In this document: one piece after another, positions 1 to 8,099 of the stretch
How positions within the stretch are numbered: the first letter of the stretch is position 1
Layout of the letters: the number at the start of each line of letters is the position of its first letter
Assembly: GCA_947497585.1 (NCBI GenBank)
Contig: CANMHG010000011.1
Coordinates: forward strand, 62,001 to 126,000
DNA length: 64,000 nucleotides
Direction of reading: 5' to 3'
Source of the DNA: an uncultured Bacillaceae bacterium
GTDB lineage: Bacteria > Bacillota > Bacilli > Bacillales > Bacillaceae_L
Notes under the pieces: generated by a model
Seen by the model: the letters and a program-made list of their open reading frames with translations, nothing else
The model's database searches: none
What the model was told of the DNA's origin: nothing
Position numbers and translations under genes: made by a program

Positions 1-2
1 TA

Positions 3-278
3 ACCTCAAAAGGCCCACTACGAATGATGATCACTGAATCTCCACCTGGATTTGCAATTGGAGAAGATAAACCCCATGCCCACGAAGGAGAGGAAGTCCA
101 TTTAGTACTAGAAGGAAAAGTACTTGCTGAACAAGGAGAAGACTCATTTATACTAGAAGAAGGGGATTCATTTAGCTGGAATGCAAGTGTTCCACATATG
201 GTAAAAAACGTTGGAGACACAAAAGCTGTCATTCTTATCGCCATTTATTCAGATACAAAAATGGATGATCTATTATAA
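3..278 (+). CDS. Cupin-domain C-terminus of a probable XRE-cupin regulator (5' partial)
   Basis: The reading frame is open from the first bases of the window, so the ATG at 24 is probably internal and the true start lies upstream. The visible 90 or so residues form a small cupin beta-barrel: the metal-site-like segment HAHEGEEVHLVLEG, then EEGDSFSW and the late histidine in VPHMVKN. In Bacillaceae this arrangement is usual for the sensor domain of HTH_3/cupin_2 regulators. The HTH half is outside the window, so a stand-alone cupin cannot be excluded. A strong intrinsic terminator follows at 311-345. Confidence 0.7.
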   Translation, partial: TSKGPLRMMITESPPGFAIGEDKPHAHEGEEVHLVLEGKVLAEQGEDSFILEEGDSFSWNASVPHMVKNVGDTKAVILIAIYSDTKMDDLL

Positions 279-310
279 GGCATGACGGCTAGACACGGAC
301 AAAATGTTAG

Positions 311-345
311 ATAGGTTAGCAAGGTTCTTGCTAACCTATTTTTCA
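311..345 (+). terminator. Intrinsic terminator of the cupin gene
   Basis: Arms AGGTTAGCAAG and TTGCTAACCT form a near-perfect stem with a four-base loop, followed by ATTTTT on the plus strand. It lies 33 bases after the cupin stop codon. Confidence 0.85.
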
Positions 346-409
346 TACTTTTAGATTTCCTTATCAAATTAACAAAACCTTCGCACCCATTTAACCCTTT
401 TCCCACTTT

Positions 410-1603
410 CTAAATTGCTTGATTATCCACTTGGCAAGTTTTTTTGAGTGTTCCTTTGGTAACAACATAAACAACATAGATCACTAGAACCATACCATAC
501 ACAATTATTGCGACAAGATAAACTGCTTGATATGATGCAACAGTAGCTACTAATCCAAGGATGAAGGAACCTCCTCCAATACCTAAGTCAAAAAAGTTGA
601 AGAAGGAAGCCATTGCATCCTCATGTTCATGTTCCTCTACTAAGTTCATGCACCACGTCTGAACGGCAGGGAAGATTGCTCCAAATCCAAATCCATAAAA
701 GGTAGCTGCGATTAAAAACATGCTATCACTGACTGCTACATATAGAATAACTAAACCGATAATGGACAAAATAGAACCTGGAATTAAAATGATCGACGGC
801 CCGTACTTATCAAATAACTTTCCTGATAGTAAACGAATGATAAAACTTGCTGCGGCAATCAACAAGAAAAAAAATCCTACTTGAGTAAAGTCTTTCTCTA
901 TGGCATATAGAGAAAAGAAAGACATAATTCCTCCTGCTGCAATTCCAATTAAAAAAATGAGAAACGCAGGAAACAAAACTCGTTTCTCCAATAATTTAAA
1001 TTTTCCACTCACTTGTTTATCTAACTCTCTTCCTTTAGGTGCTCTTTTTATAAAAACAGCCATGATAACAGCTAGGAAAAGAACGGCCATTCCTCCAAAG
1101 AATAATCGTTGAAAGTCATATAATTCTAGTGTCATAATCCCAATCATTGGACCTACAGAGATGGCTACTGTTTCTCCCACACCAAAATAGCCAATACCCT
1201 CGCCTCGACGATCTTTTGGAACAATTTCAGCAGCAAGTGTGGCAAAGTAAGTGGTTGCTAAACCGAATCCAGCACCATGAATCAAACGAATAATTAATAA
1301 TGTTGATATGTTACTAGAGAGATAATAGGCACCCGTAGATAGAGCAATAATAAGAATACCTAAAATTAAAAGTAGTTTTTTATCAAACTTCGTTGCAAGC
1401 ATTCCTGCAAATGGGCGGATTAAAATGGCTGATAACATAAAAATCCCTGTTACTAAACCGACCTGGCTTGCTCCTCCTCCTAAAGCAGTGACAAATAAGG
1501 GAAGGGTCGGTAATAGCATTTCAAAAATCATAAAAACTAATGAATTTGAGATCACTACGAAAATAAACGATAGTGACCATATCTTATTATTCATAGTAGT
1601 CAT
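410..1603 (-). CDS. MFS drug-exporter-like permease
   Basis: A major facilitator superfamily protein of 397 residues with about 12 hydrophobic segments. An MFS-A-like motif lies after TM2 (RPFAGMLATKFDKK) and a related repeat in the second half (RLLSGKLFDKYG), as in DHA1-type exporters. The start is placed at the ATG at 1603 because AAGGAG lies 7 bases before it; the longer frame to 1651 has no ribosome site. Transcription comes from a MerR-type promoter at 1677-1707, so the adjacent MerR protein almost certainly controls it. The substrate is not visible; a lipophilic drug or dye is the usual one for this regulator type (inference). Confidence 0.85.
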   Translation of the reverse strand: MTTMNNKIWSLSFIFVVISNSLVFMIFEMLLPTLPLFVTALGGGASQVGLVTGIFMLSAILIRPFAGMLATKFDKKLLLILGILIIALSTGAYYLSSNISTLLIIRLIHGAGFGLATTYFATLAAEIVPKDRRGEGIGYFGVGETVAISVGPMIGIMTLELYDFQRLFFGGMAVLFLAVIMAVFIKRAPKGRELDKQVSGKFKLLEKRVLFPAFLIFLIGIAAGGIMSFFSLYAIEKDFTQVGFFFLLIAAASFIIRLLSGKLFDKYGPSIILIPGSILSIIGLVILYVAVSDSMFLIAATFYGFGFGAIFPAVQTWCMNLVEEHEHEDAMASFFNFFDLGIGGGSFILGLVATVASYQAVYLVAIIVYGMVLVIYVVYVVTKGTLKKTCQVDNQAI

Positions 1604-1676
1604 TTTTGCTCTCCTTAAGTGAAATGATGTATTTGAAAAACTACATATCAAAGGTCTTTTTCAAATAGCAATACAA

Positions 1677-1707
1677 ATAATAAACCTTCCCCTTAGGGGA
1701 AGGTCAA
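1677..1707 (-). promoter_or_regulatory. MerR-type promoter and operator of the MFS gene
   Basis: On the minus strand the -35 hexamer TTGACC (1702-1707) and the -10 hexamer TATTAT (1677-1682) are separated by 19 bp. That over-long spacer is the hallmark of promoters twisted into activity by MerR-family proteins. The spacer is filled by a perfect inverted repeat with arms ACCTTCCCC and GGGGAAGGT around a 3-bp centre (1684-1704). The -35 overlaps the merR stop codon. The layout matches the known BmrR/bmr operator type. Confidence 0.9.
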
Positions 1708-2522
1708 TAGGTAACTTGAATTTGTATTTCTGTAAGGTGATCATCTTTATTTTTTGATATGTATTGGTCAATTATTGTCCTTTCGATGGAGTCCCCTATT
1801 ATTTGGAGATTGTTTTCTAGAATATAATCTAGTAGGATTTTATAATATTGAGTTGAGTTATTATGATCCCCTCTGTAATAAATGCTAGCATACGTCCCTT
1901 GTTGAAAGGTTGTTACTAATGGGCTTTGGATATATTCTTCCTCAGTTAAGATGAAAATAGAGTTATATTTATCAAACTTATTACTTTTTATATCATTTAG
2001 ATCTATGGTAAGGCCGACACCGCCAATAAAAATGGAGGAATTCATGTTTGCCAAATTCTCTAATTGCCTCAATGAAACCTCCAACTCGGGTTCTGAATGG
2101 ATTTTTTCCACCAACCTCACTATGTTCCTCTCTTTTATTTCTTTTATTTTCACTACTTCTAATTCCATTATTTCTTGAGCTAATGTAATATCGTTAATCC
2201 GATTTTGAAATCTACGGTTAACTTGTTCTAATTCCATTATTTTTTGCTCTGTCAGTTTTTTTTGCTTCTCCAATAAATCTAAGAAACCACCAATATCCCT
2301 ATGGTCTAGATGACCCTTGATTGCTCTTAAAGAAAACCCTAATTTCTTTAAATACTGAATCGTATTTAGTTGTTCAAATTGTTCGGTTGAATAGTATCTA
2401 TACCCATTACTAGTATCAATTTTAATTGGCTCTAGTAATCCAATCTCATCATAATATCTTAGTGTTTTCATGGTCATATTATGGAGTTTTGCCATTTCTC
2501 CGATTGTGAACAGATTTTTCAT
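1704..2522 (-). CDS. MerR-family regulator with GyrI-like effector domain
   Basis: A 272-residue transcription activator. Residues 1-70 are the winged HTH (FTIGEMAKLHNMTMKTLRYY, then GYRYYS), residues 75-120 the coiled-coil dimerisation helix, and residues 120-272 a GyrI-like ligand-binding domain as in BmrR. The family distorts 19-bp-spacer promoters when drug is bound. Exactly such a promoter begins at this gene's own stop codon and drives the downstream MFS permease, making this a self-contained drug-sensing cassette. AGAAAGGG precedes the ATG. The ligand is unknown. Confidence 0.9.
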   Translation of the reverse strand: MKNLFTIGEMAKLHNMTMKTLRYYDEIGLLEPIKIDTSNGYRYYSTEQFEQLNTIQYLKKLGFSLRAIKGHLDHRDIGGFLDLLEKQKKLTEQKIMELEQVNRRFQNRINDITLAQEIMELEVVKIKEIKERNIVRLVEKIHSEPELEVSLRQLENLANMNSSIFIGGVGLTIDLNDIKSNKFDKYNSIFILTEEEYIQSPLVTTFQQGTYASIYYRGDHNNSTQYYKILLDYILENNLQIIGDSIERTIIDQYISKNKDDHLTEIQIQVTY

Positions 2523-2775
2523 AAAAAAACCCTTTCTCTATGCTTAATAATACTATCATACCCTCTTTGTACGTAAGATTAGTAATCAAACCAAGAGGCA
2601 TTAAAAAGTGATTATATTTAAATCACATATGCTAATGTCTTTTTAATTTGGAGATTGCAGGGATGAAGCCTAGTATCAACCAAATGGAATTACTTCCCTA
2701 TTTTAATCAAGTACTCTAAAGAGACTGGAACGAGCAAAAAAAAGGAAAAGAGGTATAAGATTTATAAGATTAATA

Positions 2776-2806
2776 TAAAAAAACGATTACGTTAATTGTA
2801 ATCGTT
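2776..2806 (-). terminator. Intrinsic terminator, minus strand
   Basis: Arms AACGATTAC and GTAATCGTT (9 bp, 7-base loop) are followed by a T run on the minus strand. It lies downstream of the SDR remnant at 2916-3095 and is probably that lost gene's terminator. The rest of 2523-2915 shows no gene. Confidence 0.7.
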
Positions 2807-2915
2807 CCTTAAAAAGAACTATTCTGTTTCTCTCTTAAATTGACAAATCCTATGATAAAAATTTTGATAGTTCTTCTTCATGCTTATCGAGCATAATGAA
2901 CATAACGTATTATTT

Positions 2916-3095
2916 CTATTCTCCTACCACAGTAAATCTTTCGTTAATATGCTTGGGAATTTCTATTTCATCTAACACTGCAATTGCGTAATCTACATAG
3001 CTAATATAGCTCTAACCCTCTGAATTAACGAGAACATGATCTTTTCCAGAACGATAAGTACCTGTTCTTTTTCCTTCTGTCGAAATAGTATCCTA
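2916..3095 (-). pseudogene. 3' remnant of an NAD(P)H-binding (YwnB-like SDR) gene
   Basis: About 58 codons match the C-terminal end of atypical short-chain dehydrogenase/NAD(P)H-binding proteins: TGTYRSGKDHVLV, then SYISYVDYAIAVLDEIE, then HINERFTVVGE and a natural stop at 2916-2918. An in-frame TAG at 3012-3014 interrupts it, and upstream the frame meets a stop at 3093-3095 with no recognisable continuation. The first two thirds of the gene, including the Rossmann glycine motif, are missing. A related intact gene lies at 34271-34891. Confidence 0.75.
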
Positions 3096-3274
3096 AATCG
3101 AATTCGCCAAATTTCATAAAAAAATTTTCATATAATGAAACGAATGACGATTCTTCAAAAGAGAGTTCAATTGAAGGAACCTCTGACAAGGATGAAACTA
3201 ACGCAAATAAAAGTGAAAATGAACCCGATAACACACCTGCACAAGAAGAAGACCCATCCTTAAAGGAAAAATAT

Positions 3275-3610
3275 ATGAATAAGCTAGATGATACAAAAAA
3301 GAGAACAGAAGAAATAGAAGCAATCAATTCATCCACTTATGCTATGAAAAAAGTAGAAAACGAAAAATGGGAAATGTGGGATGAATTATTAAACGAAATT
3401 TATGGGGTATTACAGGAACAGTTGCCCTCAGAAGAAATGGAACAGCTAAGAGAAAAACAACGAAACTGGATAAAAGAAAGAGACGAACGTGCATTGCAAG
3501 CCTCACTAAAATATAAAGGCGGTACACAGGAGCACCTGGAATATGTGGTTGTACTAAAGGATTTTACTGAGAAAAGGTGTTTTGAATTGGTTGAGGGGTA
3601 TTTGGATTAA
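3275..3610 (+). CDS. LprI-like (DUF1311) domain protein, 5'-truncated
   Basis: The 111 residues from the ATG at 3275 carry a PF07007-like domain (lysozyme inhibitor LprI N-terminal type) with the usual spaced pattern: MWDELLNEIYGVL, then LREKQRNWIKERDE. The same frame is open upstream to about 3105 and encodes an acidic Ser/Asn/Glu-rich linker typical of the stretch after a lipoprotein signal. No signal peptide, lipobox or start codon remains there; it stops at the junction with the SDR remnant. AAAGGA sits 7 bases before ATG 3275, so a short cytosolic form could still be made. Most likely a decaying lipoprotein gene. Confidence 0.55.
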   Translation: MNKLDDTKKRTEEIEAINSSTYAMKKVENEKWEMWDELLNEIYGVLQEQLPSEEMEQLREKQRNWIKERDERALQASLKYKGGTQEHLEYVVVLKDFTEKRCFELVEGYLD

Positions 3611-3642
3611 TAACGAAATCCTTTAATGGTTTATGAAAACCC

Positions 3643-3702
3643 GGGGACGGACCTTGTGTTTTCTTCGTTTAGCTAAACGAAAGAAACATGAGGTCCATCC
3701 CC
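3643..3702. repeat. GGGGACGG hairpin repeat, copy A1
   Basis: Left arm GGGGACGGACCT (3643-3654) and right arm AGGTCCATCCCC (3691-3702) pair with one mismatch. The loop holds the family core TTCGTTTAGCTAAACGAA, itself a palindrome. Other copies are at 27807, 30688, 39654, 43940 and (variants) 15225, 15396 and 52788. Confidence 0.8.
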
Positions 3703-3714
3703 ATGTTCCTCTTT

Positions 3715-3800
3715 ATGGCTAAATACAACGAACAATTTAAGTTAATGCTTGTGAGAGAGTATCAGCAAGGTTTTTGGGATATGACAAGCATTTCTTTTTC
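3715..3800 (+). mobile_element. Remnant of an IS3/IS150-type transposase orfA
   Basis: From ATG 3715 the frame reads MAKYNEQFKLMLVREYQQGF, like the opening of IS3-family OrfA proteins (MAKY-EFK--VV-EY--G--GY). After that the expected LGY only appears in the +1 frame and the match ends within about 10 codons. No orfB, terminal repeats or target duplication is visible nearby. It begins directly after hairpin repeat A1. A short scar rather than an element. Confidence 0.5.
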
Positions 3801-3910
3801 TAAGTGTGATATTTCCATTTTGTTAGAGCAGTTGTATAGGGCGGTTCGGATTAGTAGGATGTAATTATGAGGTTTTGACCATAAGGAATAATGACCTGGT
3901 TTGATTAATA

Positions 3911-4097
3911 GAGGGAAGAATTCAGCTTATTTAGTCATTTCAATAAAAAAAAGCTCAAATAGATGGAGAAATTCCGCTTATTGACTCAAAAGACGTGAAA
4001 ATATGGTATTTTGCTTTGATTAAACGGAAAATCTCCCCTTATTTAGCCCCAAACGAACTACATTCTGTATTTAAGCGGAAATTCTCCGCTTATTTTT
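3911..4097. repeat. Cluster of degenerate CGGAA-TTCCGCTTAT units
   Basis: Four similar units lie at about 3911-3935, 3965-3985, 4021-4047 and 4071-4096, each ending in a variant of TCCGCTTATT. The last can fold (AAGCGGA, 5-base loop, TCCGCTT). Spacing is about 50-56 bp. The 3611-4260 stretch otherwise holds hairpin A1, the IS scar and a decayed hairpin copy near 4190-4255 that keeps only the loop core and one arm. No gene is seen. Confidence 0.5.
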
Positions 4098-4260
4098 CTG
4101 CATGAGTTTCATCAAAAGCTTTTTTGATCTATTAAAACAAGAGATGTATCATGGGAAAGAACGATGTTCATTTGAGGTAGTAAAAGTGCATCCTGGCGTT
4201 GCTTTGTTTAGCAAAACGAAAAAACATGAAGACTGAAGTCCGCATGTTTCTAATGGTTAC

Positions 4261-4953
4261 TTATTCTTTCTTAAATCGGTAACCCACACCCCAAATTGTT
4301 TCTATGAAATAAGGATTTGATGGATCTTCTTCTATTTTTTCTCGAATCTTTCGAATATGGACAGTAACTATTGTAATGTCTCCGATAGAGTCATATCCCC
4401 ATATGCGGTCGAATAAATGCTCTTTCGAAAATACTCTATTGGGGTTTTCTGCCAAAAATAATAATAAATCGAATTCCTTGGCTGTAAATAGTTTTTCTTC
4501 ACCATTTATAAAGATTTTTCGTGAATCTCGATTAATTACTAATCCTCTAATTTGCAACACTTCTTGTTCTTTTTCGCGATTAATTAAGCGCTCATATCTT
4601 GCAATGTGTGCTTTCACTCTGGCAATTAACTCATTAGGATTAAAGGGTTTTACTATATAGTCATCTGCGCCTCGATCAAATCCTCTAATCTTATCGATAT
4701 CTTCCTTTCTAGCTGTCACCATCAAAATAGGAATATCAAGGTTTTTTCGTAACTCCTTGCATAGTTCAAATCCATTTACTCCCGGTAGCATTAAATCTAG
4801 CAAAATAAGGTCATAGTTATTTGCACTTGCCAGTTGCAGCCCTTCCTCACCTGTTGAAGCGATATCACTAGCAAACCCATTTACCTCTAAATAATCTCTT
4901 TCTAATTCCGCTATATCCATTTCGTCTTCAATAATTAAGACTTTTTTCATCAT
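4261..4953 (-). CDS. OmpR/PhoB-family response regulator
   Basis: A 230-residue two-component regulator. The receiver domain spans residues 1-120, with acidic residues at EDE, the phospho-acceptor Asp in LILLDLMLPG and the conserved Lys in DYIVKPF. The C-terminal winged helix (130-230) ends with IWGVGYRF. The gene starts one base after the histidine kinase stop and uses an SD inside the kinase's 3' end, so the pair is translationally coupled. It is the last gene of the operon starting at 8518. Direct repeats in front of that operon (8573-8603) are the probable binding sites. Confidence 0.93.
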   Translation of the reverse strand: MMKKVLIIEDEMDIAELERDYLEVNGFASDIASTGEEGLQLASANNYDLILLDLMLPGVNGFELCKELRKNLDIPILMVTARKEDIDKIRGFDRGADDYIVKPFNPNELIARVKAHIARYERLINREKEQEVLQIRGLVINRDSRKIFINGEEKLFTAKEFDLLLFLAENPNRVFSKEHLFDRIWGYDSIGDITIVTVHIRKIREKIEEDPSNPYFIETIWGVGYRFKKE

Positions 4954-4954
4954 T

Positions 4955-6040
4955 TTACTTCACCTTGTTTAATTTAATATAGATGCTAGTCCCTTCACCC
5001 AACGTACTTTCAGCCCAGATCCTTCCACCATGTCCTTCTATAATCTTCCTTGCAATAGATAAACCTAGTCCACTTCCACCCGTTGATGAGTTTCTAGAAG
5101 CATCTGCTCGATAAAAGCTTTCAAAAATGTGAGGTAAATCTTCCTTGCTAATCCCACCACCATTATCTCTTATTTCTACTATTACCTCATTAGGAAATGA
5201 CGTTAGATTAATCCTTATGTTCTTTTGTTTTTTATCCATGTATTTCAAACTATTTTGGACAATATTTGTAACTACTCTATATAATTTATCTCGGTCTGCT
5301 TCAACCAGATAAGATTTTTCTTTATCGTAGGAAAGAATTACTTGTCCATGCTCCTTTTCTAGCTTAAAGGATAATTCATCTATAAAGTCAGAGAACACTA
5401 CCCTTAAATCCACTTCCTCAAACTGATAAGGAATTTGTTGTAAGTCCAATTTGGAATATAGGAATAGCTCATCGATTAAGCTATCCATATCTGTAGCATT
5501 CTTATAAATTCTGTCCATGTATCGATTTAATTTTGCAGGGGTATTTGCCACTCCATCATGGATGCCCTGAACATAGCCTTTTATAGAGGTTAATGGTGTT
5601 TTTAAATCGTGAGATATACTAGCTATAAGCTCTTGCCGATTTTGTTCAAATTGAGATTTTATGACCTCTGCTTCTTTCAACTTTTGTCGCATTTCTTCAA
5701 ATGTGTTAGAAAGTTCACCGATCTCATCCTTTGAATCTGACACGATATTGAACTCCAAATTTCCTTGACTAATCTCCTTTGCTGCAAGTGAAAGCTTCCT
5801 AATAGGTTTTATAATGCTTTTTGAAACATAATACGTCAATAAACCGTTTGTTACGATTAGTATGATTACCATTGCAGTTAGTCGAAAACGAACAAAGAAC
5901 TCTAACTGTTCTCCTTCTGGTTTTCCATTAAATACATAAAACATGAAGTATCCTACAATTATTTCTACAATTAAAAAACTTGCAATTGGTATAATAATCA
6001 TCCCAAGATTAGAGAGGATTAATCTCTTTTGAATCGACAT
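4955..6040 (-). CDS. Sensor histidine kinase (HAMP, HisKA, HATPase)
   Basis: 361 residues. Two N-terminal membrane segments (about 8-35 and 52-72) are separated by only a short loop, so the sensor probably reads the membrane or a partner rather than binding a ligand outside. HAMP follows at about 73-125, HisKA with SISHDLKTPLTSIKGY near 145, and HATPase_c with NIVQNSLKY, DNGGGI and GGSGLGLSIARKI. GAAGGTGA precedes the ATG. It partners the regulator immediately downstream. The cognate FtsX transporter upstream suggests a transporter-linked sensory system, as in BceS-like or HssS-like pairs. Confidence 0.92.
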   Translation of the reverse strand: MSIQKRLILSNLGMIIIPIASFLIVEIIVGYFMFYVFNGKPEGEQLEFFVRFRLTAMVIILIVTNGLLTYYVSKSIIKPIRKLSLAAKEISQGNLEFNIVSDSKDEIGELSNTFEEMRQKLKEAEVIKSQFEQNRQELIASISHDLKTPLTSIKGYVQGIHDGVANTPAKLNRYMDRIYKNATDMDSLIDELFLYSKLDLQQIPYQFEEVDLRVVFSDFIDELSFKLEKEHGQVILSYDKEKSYLVEADRDKLYRVVTNIVQNSLKYMDKKQKNIRINLTSFPNEVIVEIRDNGGGISKEDLPHIFESFYRADASRNSSTGGSGLGLSIARKIIEGHGGRIWAESTLGEGTSIYIKLNKVK

Positions 6041-6090
6041 ACAATCACCTTCTTACTTTACAGTTTTGCCTTATCTTCTTCTGATTATAG

Positions 6091-6116
6091 AAAAAACTGC
6101 CAAGTACCCTTGACAG
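6091..6116 (-). terminator. Intrinsic terminator/attenuator between ABC and two-component genes
   Basis: On the minus strand CTGTCAAG, a 4-base loop and CTTGGCAG (one G-U pair) are followed by six T. It lies 20 bases after the ATPase stop and before the kinase gene, so transporter mRNA may exceed kinase/regulator mRNA. Confidence 0.75.
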
Positions 6117-6137
6117 CTTACGTAATAAGGCAATTTA

Positions 6138-6821
6138 TTATGCTTGCTTCACTATTTGTCCATCCTCAATATATAAAACTCGATCACAAAGATGTAATAC
6201 CCTTTCATCATGTGTTACCATTATGGCAGCTTTATTTCGTGACTTTACTTCTCGTGAAATCATTTCCACTACTTGTATACCCCGATCTGAGTCCAGACTT
6301 GCAGTTGGCTCATCCGCTAAAATAATATTCGGATCATTCATAAGAGCTCTTGCTATGGCAACTCTTTGTTTTTCCCCACCAGATAGTTTGTTAGGATATT
6401 GGTTAAGTCTACTAGTTAAACCTAGATGAGCGATTAATTCTTTCGCCTTTTCTTTATTTTTCCTACTACTTTTCTTTGCAATATCTGTCACTAATAATAA
6501 TTGATCTTTTACCGTTAAATAAGGAATTAAGTTAGCAGACTGAAAAATAAAGCCTATTTTGTTCAATCGTACAGAAGTAAGTTGTGCTGAGTTAAATTGT
6601 GCTATGTTTTTATGATCTACCAAAACCTCTCCTTTTGTAGGAGTTAACAAAGCACCAATAATTGATAACAATGTACTTTTCCCAGAACCTGAAGGGCCAA
6701 CAATTGCAATAAATTCTCCTCGTTTTACACTAAATGAAATGTCCTTTAATACAGTTATCGTCGTATCACCATCACCAAATTTTTTTGAAATTTGATCCAG
6801 CTTCAATATCTCTTGTTTCAT
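6138..6821 (-). CDS. ABC transporter ATP-binding protein (MacB/LolD/HrtA-like)
   Basis: A 227-residue ATPase of the FtsX-coupled class. Walker A is GPSGSGKST near 43, the Q-loop lies in IGFIFQSANLIPYL, the signature is LSGGEKQR near 148, Walker B is IILADEPTASLD, and the H-loop His is in MVTHDER. It shares its first base position with the permease stop (6821), so the two are coupled. It powers the adjacent permease. Family members export peptides, lipids or haem, or relay mechanical force; the substrate is not readable here. Confidence 0.9.
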   Translation of the reverse strand: MKQEILKLDQISKKFGDGDTTITVLKDISFSVKRGEFIAIVGPSGSGKSTLLSIIGALLTPTKGEVLVDHKNIAQFNSAQLTSVRLNKIGFIFQSANLIPYLTVKDQLLLVTDIAKKSSRKNKEKAKELIAHLGLTSRLNQYPNKLSGGEKQRVAIARALMNDPNIILADEPTASLDSDRGIQVVEMISREVKSRNKAAIMVTHDERVLHLCDRVLYIEDGQIVKQA

Positions 6822-7888
6822 TATTCAACCCTCCCAATCGCTTCAAGTGCGTCCGTTTTGGCAACTTGATATACAGATAGTAAAGCTCCTTTTAAGTTAA
6901 GTGCTAAGAATAAGCCGGCAGTACTAAGCATTAGTGTTGGAGTTAATCGAAAAGGCATATCATCTGGAATTACTTGCGTTATACCGTAAACGAGTAAGCT
7001 ACTAAGGGTTAATCCAAGCATGGTTAGTAGGGTAACTTGAATCATAATACTCTTCGCAATATAACCAGTAGTAGCACCAATAGCCTTTAAAACTCCCAAT
7101 TGGTTTAATTTGTGTATCGTAATGACGTAAAAGAATACCGTGGAAACAAATGCCGAAATGATAAATAAGAATACGACAATCATATTTAAAGAACCCTGTG
7201 TTTCTTTGTATCCTGGAATTGCCTTCACCGTTTCGTTAATAGACCTTGTATCATACTCTTTCATATCAACAACATCCCCTGAATAAAGTACTGCATTGTA
7301 CATAGATTCTGGTTGATAGATGGAGCTTAACCCCAGCTTAAGATCTGTATAAACTACAGGAATATTGGAATAGAGTTGATCCTTTGAAAAACCTGCGATG
7401 ATCATCTCTTTTTTAGTCACTTTATCTACTACTGTATCATTTAGTTGGAATCCATAGATTTTTAAACTTTCATCTATAATTACTTCATTTTCATCCAACT
7501 CACCGATATTTTTTCCTTCTGTCACTTCTATGTCCCGGTAATTCTCTGTATTTACGGAAAAATACGTAACATCGGCAGCTGTCTCCTCATCTTTTACTAA
7601 AGCTGACATCATTGTAATAGAAAGAGGAGTAGAATCCCCGCTAATCTGCTCACTAATCGTATTAACATCCTCTAACGTTAATTCGGATTTTATAATGGCA
7701 CCATTCGCGTCCTTATTCATCACAACATATTCAGCGCTTAAATATTTGACGGCAGCCCCATCTCCATAGGCTAATCCATTTGCTAACCCAGAAATGAAAA
7801 ACACTAAAAATAACACAGCAATCATAATTAATCCTATTAATGTGTATCTAATTTTTGATTGAGCCATTTCTTTAAACGCTAAAAACAT
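6821..7888 (-). CDS. FtsX/MacB-type ABC permease
   Basis: 355 residues: one N-terminal membrane helix (about 15-38), a large extracytoplasmic domain (about 45-225) and three C-terminal helices forming the FtsX domain (about 235-350). This is the topology of MacB/HrtB permeases. The extracytoplasmic part resembles MacB periplasmic-core folds. The neighbouring two-component pair recalls HssRS-HrtAB of staphylococci, but I see no haem-specific residue pattern and make no substrate claim. The start overlaps the preceding gene by 17 bases. Confidence 0.85.
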   Translation of the reverse strand: MFLAFKEMAQSKIRYTLIGLIMIAVLFLVFFISGLANGLAYGDGAAVKYLSAEYVVMNKDANGAIIKSELTLEDVNTISEQISGDSTPLSITMMSALVKDEETAADVTYFSVNTENYRDIEVTEGKNIGELDENEVIIDESLKIYGFQLNDTVVDKVTKKEMIIAGFSKDQLYSNIPVVYTDLKLGLSSIYQPESMYNAVLYSGDVVDMKEYDTRSINETVKAIPGYKETQGSLNMIVVFLFIISAFVSTVFFYVITIHKLNQLGVLKAIGATTGYIAKSIMIQVTLLTMLGLTLSSLLVYGITQVIPDDMPFRLTPTLMLSTAGLFLALNLKGALLSVYQVAKTDALEAIGRVE

Positions 7889-8099
7889 AGTACACTCTCC
7901 TTTTCTTCTTTTTTATCGATTTCCGGTCCATGATTGGTACTACAATTGCACATATAAAAGATGTGTAAAAGGACAGATACTTAACCCCAATTGGTTTATC
8001 AAATAATGTCATTCCTATAACTCCAATAAAACTAGAAAGTGCAATACCTACTATAAAGCCACCAACTAATCCAACAATCATCGCTGAAAAAATTCTCAT
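7872..8099 (-). CDS. Small two-helix membrane protein of the ABC/two-component operon
   Basis: 75 residues from the ATG at 8099, chosen because GGGGGAGGA sits just before it. Two hydrophobic helices (about 5-30 and 43-60; first with a Gly-rich GLVGGFIVG face) are followed by a very basic tail (DRKSIKKKKRR). It overlaps the stop of the gene before it (ATGA) and the start of the permease after it, so it is firmly part of the operon. It could be an accessory subunit of the transporter or sensor. No family recognised. Confidence 0.75.
   Translation of the reverse strand: MRIFSAMIVGLVGGFIVGIALSSFIGVIGMTLFDKPIGVKYLSFYTSFICAIVVPIMDRKSIKKKKRRVYYVFSV

Noticed and set aside
3025..3336. 103-codon minus-strand frame across the SDR/LprI junction
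   Set aside because: Ser/Phe-rich translation is the antisense of the acidic linker of the LprI-like gene; the SDR remnant is in a different frame.
4261..7888. Assignment as HssRS-HrtAB haem-stress system
   Set aside because: Gene order and families are compatible, but no haem-specific residues were recognised and extra membrane genes are present; left as unspecified FtsX transporter.
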